Source: Sanguibacter suarezii NBRC 16159
GTDB lineage: Bacteria; Actinomycetota; Actinomycetes; Actinomycetales; Cellulomonadaceae
Length of the DNA stretch: 64,000 bases
Assembly: GCF_001552735.1 (NCBI RefSeq)
Contig: NZ_BCRT01000015.1
Span: 62,001-126,000, forward strand
Reading direction: 5' to 3'
The notes under the pieces were generated by a model that searched no databases, was not told where the DNA came from, and saw only the letters and a list, made by a program, of their open reading frames with translations. A program made the translations under genes and the position numbers. Below, piece after piece: positions 24,492-33,029 of the stretch (the first letter of the stretch is position 1; every line of letters starts with the position of its first letter).

Positions 24492-25139
24492 GTGAGCGAC
24501 GACAGCACGGACCACTACTTCACTGCCCAGCCGGCCAGCCCGGACGAACGCCGGACCCTGCCGGTCGTGCTGGACGGCCAGCCCTACGAGGTGGAGACCG
24601 CCGGTGGGATCTTCTCCCCCGGACGGATCGACCTGGGCACCTCGGTCTTGCTGCGGACCGTGGCCGACCCGCCGACCGGCGACGTGCTCGACCTGGGCTG
24701 CGGCTGGGGTCCCATCACGTTGACCATGGCTCTGCAGAACCGTCAGGCCACCGTGTGGGGAGTCGACGTCAACGACCGTGCGCTCGACCTGCTGCGACGC
24801 AACGCCGAGCGGCTGGGCCTGACCAACGTCCGGGCCGCCCGCCCCGAGGAGGTGCCCGACGACGTGCGGCTGGCGGCGATCTGGTCCAACCCCCCGATCC
24901 GGGTGGGCAAGGAGGTGCTGCACTCCATGCTCGACACGTGGCTGCCGCGCCTGCTCCCCGGGGCCAGCGCGCACCTCGTGGTGCAACGCAACCTCGGCGC
25001 CGACTCCTTGCAGGAGTGGATGGCGCGCCGCTACGGGGCCGACGCCGCCTTCGAGAGCGCGGTGGGTCCGTTCACGGCGAGCGTCTCCCGGCTCGCGAGC
25101 GCCAAGGGCTTCCGCGTCATCGAGGTCACCCGGGTCTGA
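24492..25139 (+). CDS. Class I SAM-dependent methyltransferase (RsmC/RlmG-like)
   Basis: A 215-residue methyltransferase. VLDLGCGWGPIT (about 75-86) is the SAM-binding motif, GVDVN follows, and IWSNPPIRVG is the NPP motif IV of N-methyltransferases acting on exocyclic amino groups of bases, as in RsmC and RlmG, which methylate guanine in rRNA. An rRNA guanine-N2 methyltransferase is the best guess; the exact target cannot be determined. It is the single-domain form, lacking the extra N-terminal half of E. coli RsmC. The GTG at 24492 has no ribosome site but has TACGAT at 24478-24483, eight bases upstream, so the mRNA is probably leaderless. Divergent from hflX, convergent with dapF. Confidence 0.9.
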   Translation: MSDDSTDHYFTAQPASPDERRTLPVVLDGQPYEVETAGGIFSPGRIDLGTSVLLRTVADPPTGDVLDLGCGWGPITLTMALQNRQATVWGVDVNDRALDLLRRNAERLGLTNVRAARPEEVPDDVRLAAIWSNPPIRVGKEVLHSMLDTWLPRLLPGASAHLVVQRNLGADSLQEWMARRYGADAAFESAVGPFTASVSRLASAKGFRVIEVTRV

Positions 25140-25192
25140 CCGCTGAGGCGTCGTCGCCGCGGCGGTCACAGGCTCGGCGGCCTCAGAGGCCC

Positions 25193-25226
25193 GGCGCCGT
25201 CACAGGTTCGGCGCCGTCACAGGTTC
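25193..25226. repeat. 17-base tandem duplication over the dapF stop codon
   Basis: GGCGCCGTCACAGGTTC occurs twice back to back (25193-25209 and 25210-25226). The second copy includes the dapF stop (25217-25219); the first repeats it just downstream. A diverged third copy may lie further left. Confidence 0.85.
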
Positions 25227-26218
25227 GGCGTCGTCCTCAGGCGCCCGTCGGCGACGAGCACCGCGGGACCGGCCAGCTCGACGTGCCCGTCGGGGAGCAT
25301 GGTCACGCGCACGGTGCCTCCCGGAACCTCGACGAGCCAGACGTCCGGCGCGCCGTCCCCGGCCCAGGCGCGAACGGCCAGCGCCGCCGCGCAGGCGCCC
25401 GTCCCGCAGGACCGGGTCTCCCCCACCCCGCGCTCGTGCACGCGCATGCGCACCCGCCCGACGACGGAGCCGTCCACCGAGGTCTCCTCACCCAGCGGCA
25501 CGACCAGCTCGACGTTGGTCCCCTGCGGCGGGGTGGGCACCACGACGGGCGCCCGGGTGAGGTCGGCACGGTCGAGGTCCGCCACGGACGCCAGAGCGAG
25601 CACCGTGTGCGGGTTGCCCAGGTCCACGCTGAGGGCCGGGCGGGGCACCTGGGCGCCGCCAGGCTCCAGGCCGAGGACGCTCACCTCAGCGTCGAAGCCG
25701 TCGTGGACGGCCTCCTCACCACCGGGGAAGGACCACACACCCATGTCGACGGCGAACCAGCCGTTCGCCTCCTTGCGCACCCGCCGCACCCCAGCGCGGG
25801 TCCCCAGGACCAGCTCGTGGCCGTCGCCGAAGTAGGCAAGACCGAGGTCTTCGAGGTAGGCCGCGAAGACTCGCACGCCGTTGCCGCACATCTGGGCGAT
25901 CGACCCGTCGGCGTTGCGGTAGTCCATGAACCAGACCGCGTCGGGGTCCTGCCCCAGGACGGCCCGGCCCTCGGGCAGGGCGGCCGAGGGCACCACACGG
26001 ATCACGCCGTCGGCGCCGATGCCGGCCCGGCGGTCGGTGAGCTCGCGCACCATGGCGGCGGTGAGCTCCATCCGGGCGTGCCGGTCGTCGAGGAGGACGA
26101 AGTCGTTCTCGGTGCCGTGCCCCTTGGTGAAGGACAGGTCTGCCGCGTGCTGCGAGTCGGTGCCCTCGGTGCCCGGGGCGGTCGCGACAGAGGTCAGGTC
26201 ACGGTTCTCGATCGTCAT
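25217..26218 (-). CDS. dapF: Diaminopimelate epimerase
   Basis: Converts LL- to meso-diaminopimelate, the precursor of lysine and of the peptidoglycan cross-link. The 333-residue enzyme has the two catalytic cysteines of the cofactor-independent racemase family: C111 in MCGNGVR and C271 in RSCGTGAC. FTKGHGTENDFVLLDD (30-45) marks the N-terminal lobe. A 25-residue acidic leader precedes it. The ATG at 26218 overlaps the miaA stop by four bases (ATGA), so the two genes are translationally coupled; this miaA-dapF pair is widely conserved in actinobacteria. dapA and dapB, acting earlier in the same pathway, are also in this window but in separate units. The 3' end is involved in a tandem duplication. 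Confidence 0.96.
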   Translation of the reverse strand: MTIENRDLTSVATAPGTEGTDSQHAADLSFTKGHGTENDFVLLDDRHARMELTAAMVRELTDRRAGIGADGVIRVVPSAALPEGRAVLGQDPDAVWFMDYRNADGSIAQMCGNGVRVFAAYLEDLGLAYFGDGHELVLGTRAGVRRVRKEANGWFAVDMGVWSFPGGEEAVHDGFDAEVSVLGLEPGGAQVPRPALSVDLGNPHTVLALASVADLDRADLTRAPVVVPTPPQGTNVELVVPLGEETSVDGSVVGRVRMRVHERGVGETRSCGTGACAAALAVRAWAGDGAPDVWLVEVPGGTVRVTMLPDGHVELAGPAVLVADGRLRTTPNL

Positions 26219-27183
26219 GAGCCAAGACTACGACGCACCGGGTCAGATCCTGGGGCGGGTGCCTGCCCGGCGTCGGCCGCGGCCACGACCGCGAGCGCCT
26301 GCTCGAGCAGGTCCGGTGTGCCGGCATCGAGCCAGGTGACCCGGGGGTCTCGGCCGAACCAGCCCATCTGCTTGCGGGCCAGGCGCCGGGTGTTCGCCGT
26401 GACGTCCGCGCGCGCCTGCTCCTCGGTGATCTCCCCGGCGAGGTGGGCGAGCACCTCGGCGTAGCCGACGGCGCGGGAAGCGGTGCGTCCCAGGCCGTGC
26501 GCGGCCAGCGTGGCCACCTCGTCCACGAGCCCCGCCTGCCACATGCGCTCCACCCGCTCGGCGACCCGGGCGTCGAGCACCTCGCGGTCGCAGTCCAGCC
26601 CGATCTGCACGGCCGGACGGACGTACTCCTGCCGGGGCAGGTTCGCGGTGAAGGGCGCACCGGTGATCTCGATGACCTCGAGCGCACGCACGATCCGCCG
26701 CGTGTTCTTGGGGCCGATCGACTGCGCCGCGGCCGGGTCCGCGGCCTTGAGCTCCTCGTAGAGCGCCCGGGTACCCTCGCGGTCGGCGCGCTCCTCGAGG
26801 GCGGCGCGCACCGCGGGGTCGGTCCCGGGGAAGGTCATGTCGTCGAGCAGGGCTCGCAGGTACAGCCCCGAGCCGCCGACGACGATCGCCCGTGCGCCGC
26901 GGTCGGCGATCGCGTCGAGGTCGGCGCGGGCCGCGCTCTGGTAGCGGGCCACCGAGGAGTCCTCACGGACGTCCAGCACGTCCACCTGGTGGTGGACGAT
27001 GCCGCGGCGCTGGTCGAGGGGAACCTTGGCGGAGCCGATGTCCATCCCGGTGTAGAGCTGGTAGGCGTCGGCGTTGACGATCTCGGCGGGAGGACCTCCG
27101 GCGGGGCTCAGCGCCTCGGCGAGATCCAGGGCGAGGTCGGACTTTCCAGTGGCCGTAGGGCCTACGACAGCAACGATCAGCAC
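26215..27183 (-). CDS. miaA: tRNA dimethylallyltransferase MiaA
   Basis: Transfers a dimethylallyl group to N6 of A37 in tRNAs reading UNN codons; MiaB, also in this window, then adds the methylthio group. The 322-residue protein has the P-loop GPTATGKS (8-15), the catalytic-Asp segment NADAYQLYTGMDIGSAK near 40-56, and the C-terminal tRNA-binding region with NTRRLARKQMGWF. Length is normal. The start is GTG at 27183, with TACCGT six bases upstream (27190-27195) and no ribosome site, so translation is probably leaderless. dapF overlaps its stop. It diverges from the YbjN/HSP90 block across 161 bases that must hold both promoters. Confidence 0.95.
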   Translation of the reverse strand: MLIVAVVGPTATGKSDLALDLAEALSPAGGPPAEIVNADAYQLYTGMDIGSAKVPLDQRRGIVHHQVDVLDVREDSSVARYQSAARADLDAIADRGARAIVVGGSGLYLRALLDDMTFPGTDPAVRAALEERADREGTRALYEELKAADPAAAQSIGPKNTRRIVRALEVIEITGAPFTANLPRQEYVRPAVQIGLDCDREVLDARVAERVERMWQAGLVDEVATLAAHGLGRTASRAVGYAEVLAHLAGEITEEQARADVTANTRRLARKQMGWFGRDPRVTWLDAGTPDLLEQALAVVAAADAGQAPAPGSDPVRRSLGS

Positions 27184-27214
27184 ACCGTGACGGTACCTTC
27201 TTTGTCGGGCGTCC

Positions 27215-27243
27215 TTGGTGTTGTCAGCCCGAGCACCTAGGCT
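27215..27243 (+). promoter_or_regulatory. Candidate promoter of the YbjN-HSP90-TPR operon
   Basis: TTGGTG (27215-27220), 17-base spacer, TAGGCT (27238-27243), about 100 bases before the first start codon. Confidence 0.45.
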
Positions 27244-27344
27244 GCACTACGCATGCGTGATCTTGTGGACAGCCCTCGCGGTTCCACGCCCAGCACGGCA
27301 GCACGACGTCGACCGGCCTCACACGAACTCAGGAGATCATCACG

Positions 27345-27815
27345 ATGGGGTTCTTCAACAAGCCCGAAACCGATACGTCGCTGGCCGCCAGCGGTGAGAA
27401 CCTGCCGCTGACGCGCGCCCGGATCGAGGCGTACCTCACCTCCCAGGACTGGTCCTTCGGGGTGGACCCGGACGGTGACGTCGGTGGCCAGTGGGACGAC
27501 AACGTCTTCTACTTCTTCCAGATGGGCGAGGACCAGGAGGTCCTGCAGGTCCGCGGACGGTGGAAGCACTCCTTCCCGGCCAGCCGCGAGGCCGAGTTCG
27601 CGCTGCTGCTCAACGAGTTCAACCGTGACCTCATCTGGCCCAAGATGTACGCCCGGGTCGAGGAGGACGAGCTGGGCATCTACTCCGAGGTCTCCACCGA
27701 CCTCGAGCACGGGGTGAGCGACGCCCAGCTCGGCCAGCTCATCTCCTGCGGCCTGTTCACCGGGCTGCGCGCCTTCGAGCGCATCGCCGAGCGTCTGGGC
27801 ATCCCTGAAGAGTGA
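27345..27815 (+). CDS. YbjN domain-containing protein (first copy)
   Basis: A 156-residue protein of the YbjN family, whose fold resembles type III secretion chaperones (CesT-like). Its function in actinobacteria is unknown. Residues about 22-150 form the domain: GDVGGQWDDNVFYFF, EVLQVRGRWKH, NEFNRDLIWPKMY and EVSTDLEHGVSDAQL are shared with the two other YbjN proteins at 32.4-33.6 kb, pointing to duplication. The start MGFF is identical to that of the second copy. AGGAG lies nine bases before the ATG. It is 24 bases upstream of the HSP90 gene on the same strand and probably co-transcribed, so a chaperone-related role is plausible but inferred. Confidence 0.9.
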   Translation: MGFFNKPETDTSLAASGENLPLTRARIEAYLTSQDWSFGVDPDGDVGGQWDDNVFYFFQMGEDQEVLQVRGRWKHSFPASREAEFALLLNEFNRDLIWPKMYARVEEDELGIYSEVSTDLEHGVSDAQLGQLISCGLFTGLRAFERIAERLGIPEE

Positions 27816-27839
27816 CCTGCTCTCCGTGAACGGAGCACC

Positions 27840-29732
27840 ATGAGCCAGACCTTCCAGGTCGACCTCGGAGGGATCGTCGACCTCCTGGCCCGCCACCTGT
27901 ACTCCAGCCCGCGCGTCTACCTGCGCGAGCTGCTGCAGAACGGGGCGGACGCGATCACCGCGCTCGACGAGCTGCGACCACCGGCCTCGGACCTGGGCAT
28001 GGACCAGAGCAGCCCGCCGCGCAGGATCACGCTGCGTCCGCTGCCCGACGGCGGGCTCGAGGTCACCGACACCGGGGTGGGGCTGACCCTTGCCGAGGCC
28101 GAAGAGCTGCTCGCGACCATCGGTCGCAGCTCCAAGCGGGACCTCGAGCTGGGCACCGGGCGCGAGCAGTTCCTCGGCCAGTTCGGCATCGGGCTGCTCT
28201 CGGCGTTCATGGTCACCGACGAGATCGAGCTCGTCTCACGCTCGGCACGCGACCCCCAGGCCCCGGCGATCGTGTGGCGGGGCCACGCGGACGGGCGGTA
28301 CTCCCTGACCGAGATCGCTCCGCACGACCTGCGGCACCCACCGACCACCGGCAGCACCGTGCGGCTGCGACCGCGGCGGGACATGGAGCACTGGCTCGAG
28401 GCGGCCACGGTCGAGTCGCTGGCCCGCGACTACGGCTCCCTGCTGCCGATCGAGCTGGTCATGGAGATGCCGCAGCCGTCTGGACGGCCGACCACCCGCC
28501 GGCTCAGCGAGCCGGACTTGCCCTGGGAACGCACCTTCTCCACCCCGCGAGCGCGCGAGCTGGCGCTGCGGGCCCACTGCGAGGCGACCCTCGGCTTCAC
28601 CCCGCTGGCGGCCATCAACCTGGACATCCCCATCGCCGGTCTCAGCGGCGTGGCGTACGTGCTCCCCTCAGCCGTGTCACCCACGACCTCCGCCGCGCAC
28701 CGCGTCTACCTCAAGCGGATGCTGCTGGGCACCACGGTCGACGACCTGCTGCCGCCGTGGGCGTTCTTCGTCCGGTGCGTCCTCAACACCTCCGCCGTGC
28801 GTCCCACAGCCTCGCGTGAGGGTCTCTACGAGGACGACATCCTGCTGGCCACCCGCGAGGCACTCGGTGCACGCATCCGCCAGTGGACGCTGGAGACCCT
28901 CTCCCTGCGCGACGGCGGCTCGGACCAGCTCCTCGCCGTGCACCACCTCGCTGTCCGGGCCCTGGCCCTGGCTGACGACGACATGCTCGACCTCGCCATC
29001 CACGTGCTGCCCTACGAGTGCACGACCGGCACGGCCACCCTGGCCGAGATCCACGCCGAGCAGGGCCACATCCGCTTCGCGCCCACCCTCGAGTCCTTCC
29101 GGCGCATCGCGCCGGTGGCGCGCGCCCAGAACCTCACCGTGGTCAACGCCGGCTACGTCTACGACGCCGACCTCCTCGAACGGGTCCGCAGCCGCCGACC
29201 GCGCTGGACGGTCACCCCGATCACCTCGACCGACGTGTCCCAGGCCCTCACCCCGCTCGACCCGCTGCGCCACCTCGAGACCCTCGACGCCCTCGAGGCG
29301 GTCCGCACGGCGGTCCGCCCCCACGGCTGCGACGTCGAGCTGCGTGCCTTCGAGCCGCACGAGACGCCGTCCCTGCTGCTCGACGACCGCGACGCCGAGC
29401 ACGCCCGGTCCGTGGCGCAGACCATCTCCCAGGCCCCGGACCTGTGGGGCGGCGTGCTGGGGCAGCTCCCCACGTCGTCGGCCGTGCGACGCCTCGTGCT
29501 CAACGACGCCAACCCCGCCGTGCGAGACGTCCTGGAGGCCCCCGACGCCCAGGTGCGCACGGCCGGCGCGCAGGCCCTCTACGTCACCGCTCTGCTCATG
29601 TCCGGGAAGCCGCTGAGCGTGAGCGAGGCGACGGTGCTCAACGGTGCGCTCTCGACCCTGCTGCGCAGCGCCGCCGCGCCCGGCACTGATCCTCCACCCA
29701 CGCCCGGCGAGGCCGGAGGCTCCCGCTCATGA
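27840..29732 (+). CDS. HSP90 family protein (HtpG-like)
   Basis: A 630-residue chaperone-like GHKL ATPase. The N-terminal ATP site has E30 and N34 (LRELLQNGADAI), D77 (EVTDTGVGL) and the lid glycines GQFGIGLLSAF. The middle domain shows RVYLKRMLLG and NTSAVRPTASREGLYEDD, close to the HtpG client-binding region with its ATP-sensing Arg. The C-terminal part (about 480-630) is diverged from E. coli HtpG, so dimerisation may differ. The length resembles HtpG. Its stop overlaps the ATG of the next gene (ATGA), tightly coupling it to a TPR-like protein, and a YbjN gene precedes it by 24 bases. Clients are unknown. Many actinobacteria lack HSP90 altogether. Confidence 0.93.
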   Translation: MSQTFQVDLGGIVDLLARHLYSSPRVYLRELLQNGADAITALDELRPPASDLGMDQSSPPRRITLRPLPDGGLEVTDTGVGLTLAEAEELLATIGRSSKRDLELGTGREQFLGQFGIGLLSAFMVTDEIELVSRSARDPQAPAIVWRGHADGRYSLTEIAPHDLRHPPTTGSTVRLRPRRDMEHWLEAATVESLARDYGSLLPIELVMEMPQPSGRPTTRRLSEPDLPWERTFSTPRARELALRAHCEATLGFTPLAAINLDIPIAGLSGVAYVLPSAVSPTTSAAHRVYLKRMLLGTTVDDLLPPWAFFVRCVLNTSAVRPTASREGLYEDDILLATREALGARIRQWTLETLSLRDGGSDQLLAVHHLAVRALALADDDMLDLAIHVLPYECTTGTATLAEIHAEQGHIRFAPTLESFRRIAPVARAQNLTVVNAGYVYDADLLERVRSRRPRWTVTPITSTDVSQALTPLDPLRHLETLDALEAVRTAVRPHGCDVELRAFEPHETPSLLLDDRDAEHARSVAQTISQAPDLWGGVLGQLPTSSAVRRLVLNDANPAVRDVLEAPDAQVRTAGAQALYVTALLMSGKPLSVSEATVLNGALSTLLRSAAAPGTDPPPTPGEAGGSRS

Positions 29733-31642
29733 CGCGCACGCTCGAGGACGCCAACCACGCGATCACCGCGACCCGCCGGATGCCCTTCGGCCTGGCCCGC
29801 AACGAGGTCGCCGCCGAGCTCGTGCGCGAGATCGACGCCGAGGGGCCCGAGACGGCGCTCGCCTACGCGCTGTTCGCGCTCGTGGAGTCCTACGCCTTCA
29901 GCCAGGAGGTCGAGAAGGCGTACCTGCCCTTCACCCGATCCGTCCGGCTGTGGGACGAGCGGCCCGAGCTGTTCGACGCCGACGACACCCACTCCTTGTT
30001 CTGGTCCTTCAAGTGGATGGTCGGGGACCTCATGAGCTACCCCGCCATCCCCGCCGCGCAGATCCAGGCCACCCTCGCGGACATGGAACGTCGCTACCTC
30101 CTCGCCGGCAACGGGCTCAGCGCCGTCAACCACCTCCTCTTCGAGTGGCACCACCTGCTCGGGGACGACGAGGCCGGCCCCAGCTACGAGCGATGGGTCA
30201 CGACCGAGCGGGACGCCTTCTCCCAGTGCCCCGCCTGCGAGCCCGGGGACCGCACGACGTACCTCTTCGCCCAGGGCCGCGTCGAGGAGGGCATCCGTCT
30301 GCTCGAGGAGGCCCAGCGGTCCGGTGCGACGTGCCGCACGGAGCCCGCCGACATGCTCTCTCAGCTCCAGCTCGCCTACCTCGAGGTGGGTGACGCCGAG
30401 GGCGCCGCCCGCGCGCACCGGCACGGCCTGGCCACCCTGGACAGCAGCGGCGAGATGCCCAGCGCCCGCGGGCGTCACATCCAGTTCCTGGCCCGCACCG
30501 GCAACACGACGGCCGCGCTGCGCTTCCTCGAGCGCTACCAGAGGCTCCTCACCGGTGCCGAGACACCCCGAGGCCGGTGGGCCTTCCTGACCACGGCCGG
30601 CGTGGGCGTCGCCGCGCTGCGTGCCACGGTCCCGGACACCCCCCTCGCGCTCGACGCCGTCGAGGCAGCAACCGTCGGCGAGCTCGACGACTGGATGCGA
30701 GCGCAGGCACTGTTCCTGGCCGCGCAGTTCGACGAGCGCGGCGGTACCTCAGCCATGACCGAGAGGACCCTGCACGCCTGGTCGGGGACCCATGTCCGGG
30801 TGCCGGTCGACCTCACCGTCCTCGCCCTGGACCCCGCCGATCACATCTCCGGCCGCCGGCCCGGGGACGACGATGCGTCCGAGCGCTCCGGCCCTGCTGT
30901 CTCGGACGTGCGCCCGTTCATCGCCCGGGCGGGCATCGGTCCGGACTCTCTCGTCCACCAGGCCGAGCTCCTCACCGGCACCGACCCCGTCTCCGCCGCG
31001 CGTCTGTACGCCCACGCCAGCTCCGCCTTCGCCGAGGCCGGAGAGCATGAGGCGGCCGGGTTCGCGCTGGCTGAGGCGGCGATGCTCAGCGACCAGCTCG
31101 GCGACAGCGACGGGGCGGCCGCGACGATCGACGCCGCGGTGGCCCTGCTCCAGACCGCTGGGACAGGTCTGGAGTACGTGGGGCCCGTCATCCGGGTCGC
31201 TGCCCGCCTGTCTGGCGCGATCGGCGCCTGGGGACCTGCCACGGACCTGCTCGACTGGGCCCTGACGGAGGCGGAGGGGGCCTCTCCCACAGCTGCCCTC
31301 GCCCTCGAGCGCGCCCACCTGCTCGACACCCGAGCACGTGTACACGCCTCCCGGGGAGAGGGTGCTGCGGCCCTCGCCGACGCCTGCACCGCTGCCGAGG
31401 CCTTCACCGCGCACCACCGCACCGCCGATGCCGCCCACGCGTCCTGGCTGGCCGGCACGATCGAGCTGGGGGCGGGACGCCCCGACGCCGCGGTGACGCA
31501 CCTGGAGTCCGCGGCCCAGGGCTTCACGCTGGTCCGCGCGCGCGAGCAGCAGGCCGAGGTCCTCGGGCAGCTCATCCAGGCGCTCACCGCCCTGGGCCGC
31601 GCCGACGACGCGGCCGTGCTCGTGCGGCAGCTCGCGGGGTAG
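29729..31642 (+). CDS. Large TPR-like helical-repeat protein coupled to HSP90
   Basis: A 637-residue protein composed almost entirely of alpha-helical pairs. Tetratricopeptide-like segments are clearest at about 180-260 (QLQLAYLEVGDAEGAARAH, FLARTGNTTAALRFLERY) and 400-637 (repeated ALA/AEA helices ending LGRADDAAVLVRQLAG). A CPAC motif at 167-170 within an otherwise Cys-poor protein may bind metal. No signal or membrane segment is present. The ATG overlaps the HSP90 stop (ATGA), so the proteins are made stoichiometrically. Eukaryotic HSP90 uses TPR co-chaperones, so a physical partnership is a natural hypothesis, but the C-terminal EEVD tail that TPR clamps bind is absent here. Function otherwise unknown. 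Confidence 0.82.
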   Translation: MTRTLEDANHAITATRRMPFGLARNEVAAELVREIDAEGPETALAYALFALVESYAFSQEVEKAYLPFTRSVRLWDERPELFDADDTHSLFWSFKWMVGDLMSYPAIPAAQIQATLADMERRYLLAGNGLSAVNHLLFEWHHLLGDDEAGPSYERWVTTERDAFSQCPACEPGDRTTYLFAQGRVEEGIRLLEEAQRSGATCRTEPADMLSQLQLAYLEVGDAEGAARAHRHGLATLDSSGEMPSARGRHIQFLARTGNTTAALRFLERYQRLLTGAETPRGRWAFLTTAGVGVAALRATVPDTPLALDAVEAATVGELDDWMRAQALFLAAQFDERGGTSAMTERTLHAWSGTHVRVPVDLTVLALDPADHISGRRPGDDDASERSGPAVSDVRPFIARAGIGPDSLVHQAELLTGTDPVSAARLYAHASSAFAEAGEHEAAGFALAEAAMLSDQLGDSDGAAATIDAAVALLQTAGTGLEYVGPVIRVAARLSGAIGAWGPATDLLDWALTEAEGASPTAALALERAHLLDTRARVHASRGEGAAALADACTAAEAFTAHHRTADAAHASWLAGTIELGAGRPDAAVTHLESAAQGFTLVRAREQQAEVLGQLIQALTALGRADDAAVLVRQLAG

Positions 31643-31666
31643 CCCCCCGCAGCACGCACCCGTCGA

Positions 31667-32302
31667 TCAGCTGACGCCGGCGAGCTCGCGGAGCACCTCG
31701 TGGTAGAGCGCGTGCGTCCGCTCCTCGGCGAGGGCGAGGGCGGCTGGTGCCCCCACCGGGAGCACGCCGTCTGGCCGAGCGCAGGCGAAGACCACCAGGT
31801 GGGGCCCCACCAGCGCCGGATGCGTGATCGGTGCGAGGTCGCTCGATGCCGTCGGTGCCGTCGGGGCCGACCCGCCCGTCACGGTCTGCGCCGAGACTCC
31901 CGCCTCCGCGCCGATCTCGTGCGTGGTGATCTCCCGGGTCCACCCGGCCAGGCGGAGCAGCGCCACCGCGGCCGAGGCCGTCACGTGCAGCGCGGGTTCG
32001 TCGGAGATGGCGCCCAGGGCAGCGAGGGCAGGCGACGCCGGCACCGCGGGGCCGGCGAGGTACCCGCTCGCGCCGAGATCGGGCTGGGCTCCCGTCGTCG
32101 TACGGGTCTGGAGGGCGGGTGCCACGACGGTGACCGTGCCCCCGGGCACCAGGACCGCCTCCAGGGCGGGCCGCAGCGCCGCGAGGACCTCCTCCCGGCG
32201 CTCGGCGAAGACGTCCAGGCGCCCGGTGACGCCGGGCAGCAGCGCCAGGCTCAGGTCATGTCGTTGCACGGTGAGGGTTGCGGTGGCTGGCACCCGGCCC
32301 AC
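31667..32302 (-). CDS. Conserved hypothetical protein in the miaB-miaA interval
   Basis: A 211-residue Ala/Val/Thr-rich protein without recognisable catalytic motif, signal peptide or membrane helix. Its position between miaB and miaA recalls mycobacterial Rv2728c and related proteins, some annotated as class III extradiol-dioxygenase-like, but I do not see the CPHPPLL-type start or metal ligands, so that link is tentative. It is strongly coding by third-position G/C. It converges with the TPR-like gene (24-base gap) and diverges from the second YbjN gene. The GTG at 32302 is the longest start; internal GTG codons within the first 15 residues are alternatives, and no ribosome site is clear. 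Confidence 0.6.
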   Translation of the reverse strand: MGRVPATATLTVQRHDLSLALLPGVTGRLDVFAERREEVLAALRPALEAVLVPGGTVTVVAPALQTRTTTGAQPDLGASGYLAGPAVPASPALAALGAISDEPALHVTASAAVALLRLAGWTREITTHEIGAEAGVSAQTVTGGSAPTAPTASSDLAPITHPALVGPHLVVFACARPDGVLPVGAPAALALAEERTHALYHEVLRELAGVS

Positions 32303-32396
32303 GCTAGCCGATGGTCCTCAGGTGCGCGGTGGTCCCCGCCGTGAGCCCAGGGATGACCGGACGGCGACGACGCAGCGGCGACGGTAGGCTGGTCGC

Positions 32397-33029
32397 ATGG
32401 GGTTCTTCAGAGATCGCAGGCGCCGCACGGCTGACGGGTCCGGTCCCCACCGCTCGCCGCACGAGGCACCCACCGACCGCGCCGCGACTGCGTCATCGTC
32501 TGCAGCACAGCCACCTGACCTGGCCGGGGACGAGGTCGAGGCCATGCTCATGGAAGGACTCGGCGCCCTGCGGATCGCCGACACCGACACCACGCACGCC
32601 CCAGGTCCGCTGACCATGGCGCGCATCGTCGACTGGATCACGGACTACGGCTACACGTACTTCATCGACTCCGACGGAGACATCGGAGGGCTGTGGCACT
32701 CCCGGTTGTTCTACTTCCTGCTGTTCGGCGGTGAACGCGAGATCCTCCAGGTCCGCGGGCAGTGGAACCGGGAGATCACCATCGACCGGATCGAAGAGGT
32801 CCTCGACTTCTGCAACGAGTGGAACACCGACCGCATCTGGCCCAAGGTGTACTTCCGGGTCCGTGACAACGGCATGATCCAGGTCTACGGCGAGGTGTCG
32901 GTGGACTTCGAGCACGGCGCCAACGACGAACAGCTCGACCAGGTCCTCACCTGCGGGCTGAGCACCGGCGCGATGCTCTTCGACGCGCTCGACGCCCTCT
33001 ACCCCGACCCCGCACAGGTGGCACCATGA
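32397..33029 (+). CDS. YbjN domain-containing protein (second copy)
   Basis: A 210-residue YbjN protein. The first 60 residues are a hydrophilic, low-complexity extension (MGFFRDRRRR start); the domain covers about 65-205, with GDIGGLWHSRLFYFLLFGGEREILQVRGQW and NEWNTDRIWPKVYFR segments closely matching the other two copies. Function unknown. TAGGCT at 32385-32390 lies six bases before the ATG with no ribosome site, indicating a leaderless transcript separate from the HSP90 operon. Its TGA overlaps the ATG of the third copy (ATGA), so the two are translationally coupled and perhaps form a heteromer. Confidence 0.9.
   Translation: MGFFRDRRRRTADGSGPHRSPHEAPTDRAATASSSAAQPPDLAGDEVEAMLMEGLGALRIADTDTTHAPGPLTMARIVDWITDYGYTYFIDSDGDIGGLWHSRLFYFLLFGGEREILQVRGQWNREITIDRIEEVLDFCNEWNTDRIWPKVYFRVRDNGMIQVYGEVSVDFEHGANDEQLDQVLTCGLSTGAMLFDALDALYPDPAQVAP

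Noticed and set aside
20790-25139. A 1449-codon open frame on the plus strand across dinG and hflX
   Set aside because: It is antisense to two clear genes; in 70 % G+C DNA such shadows are common. Only its last 216 codons (from 24492) encode a real protein, the methyltransferase.
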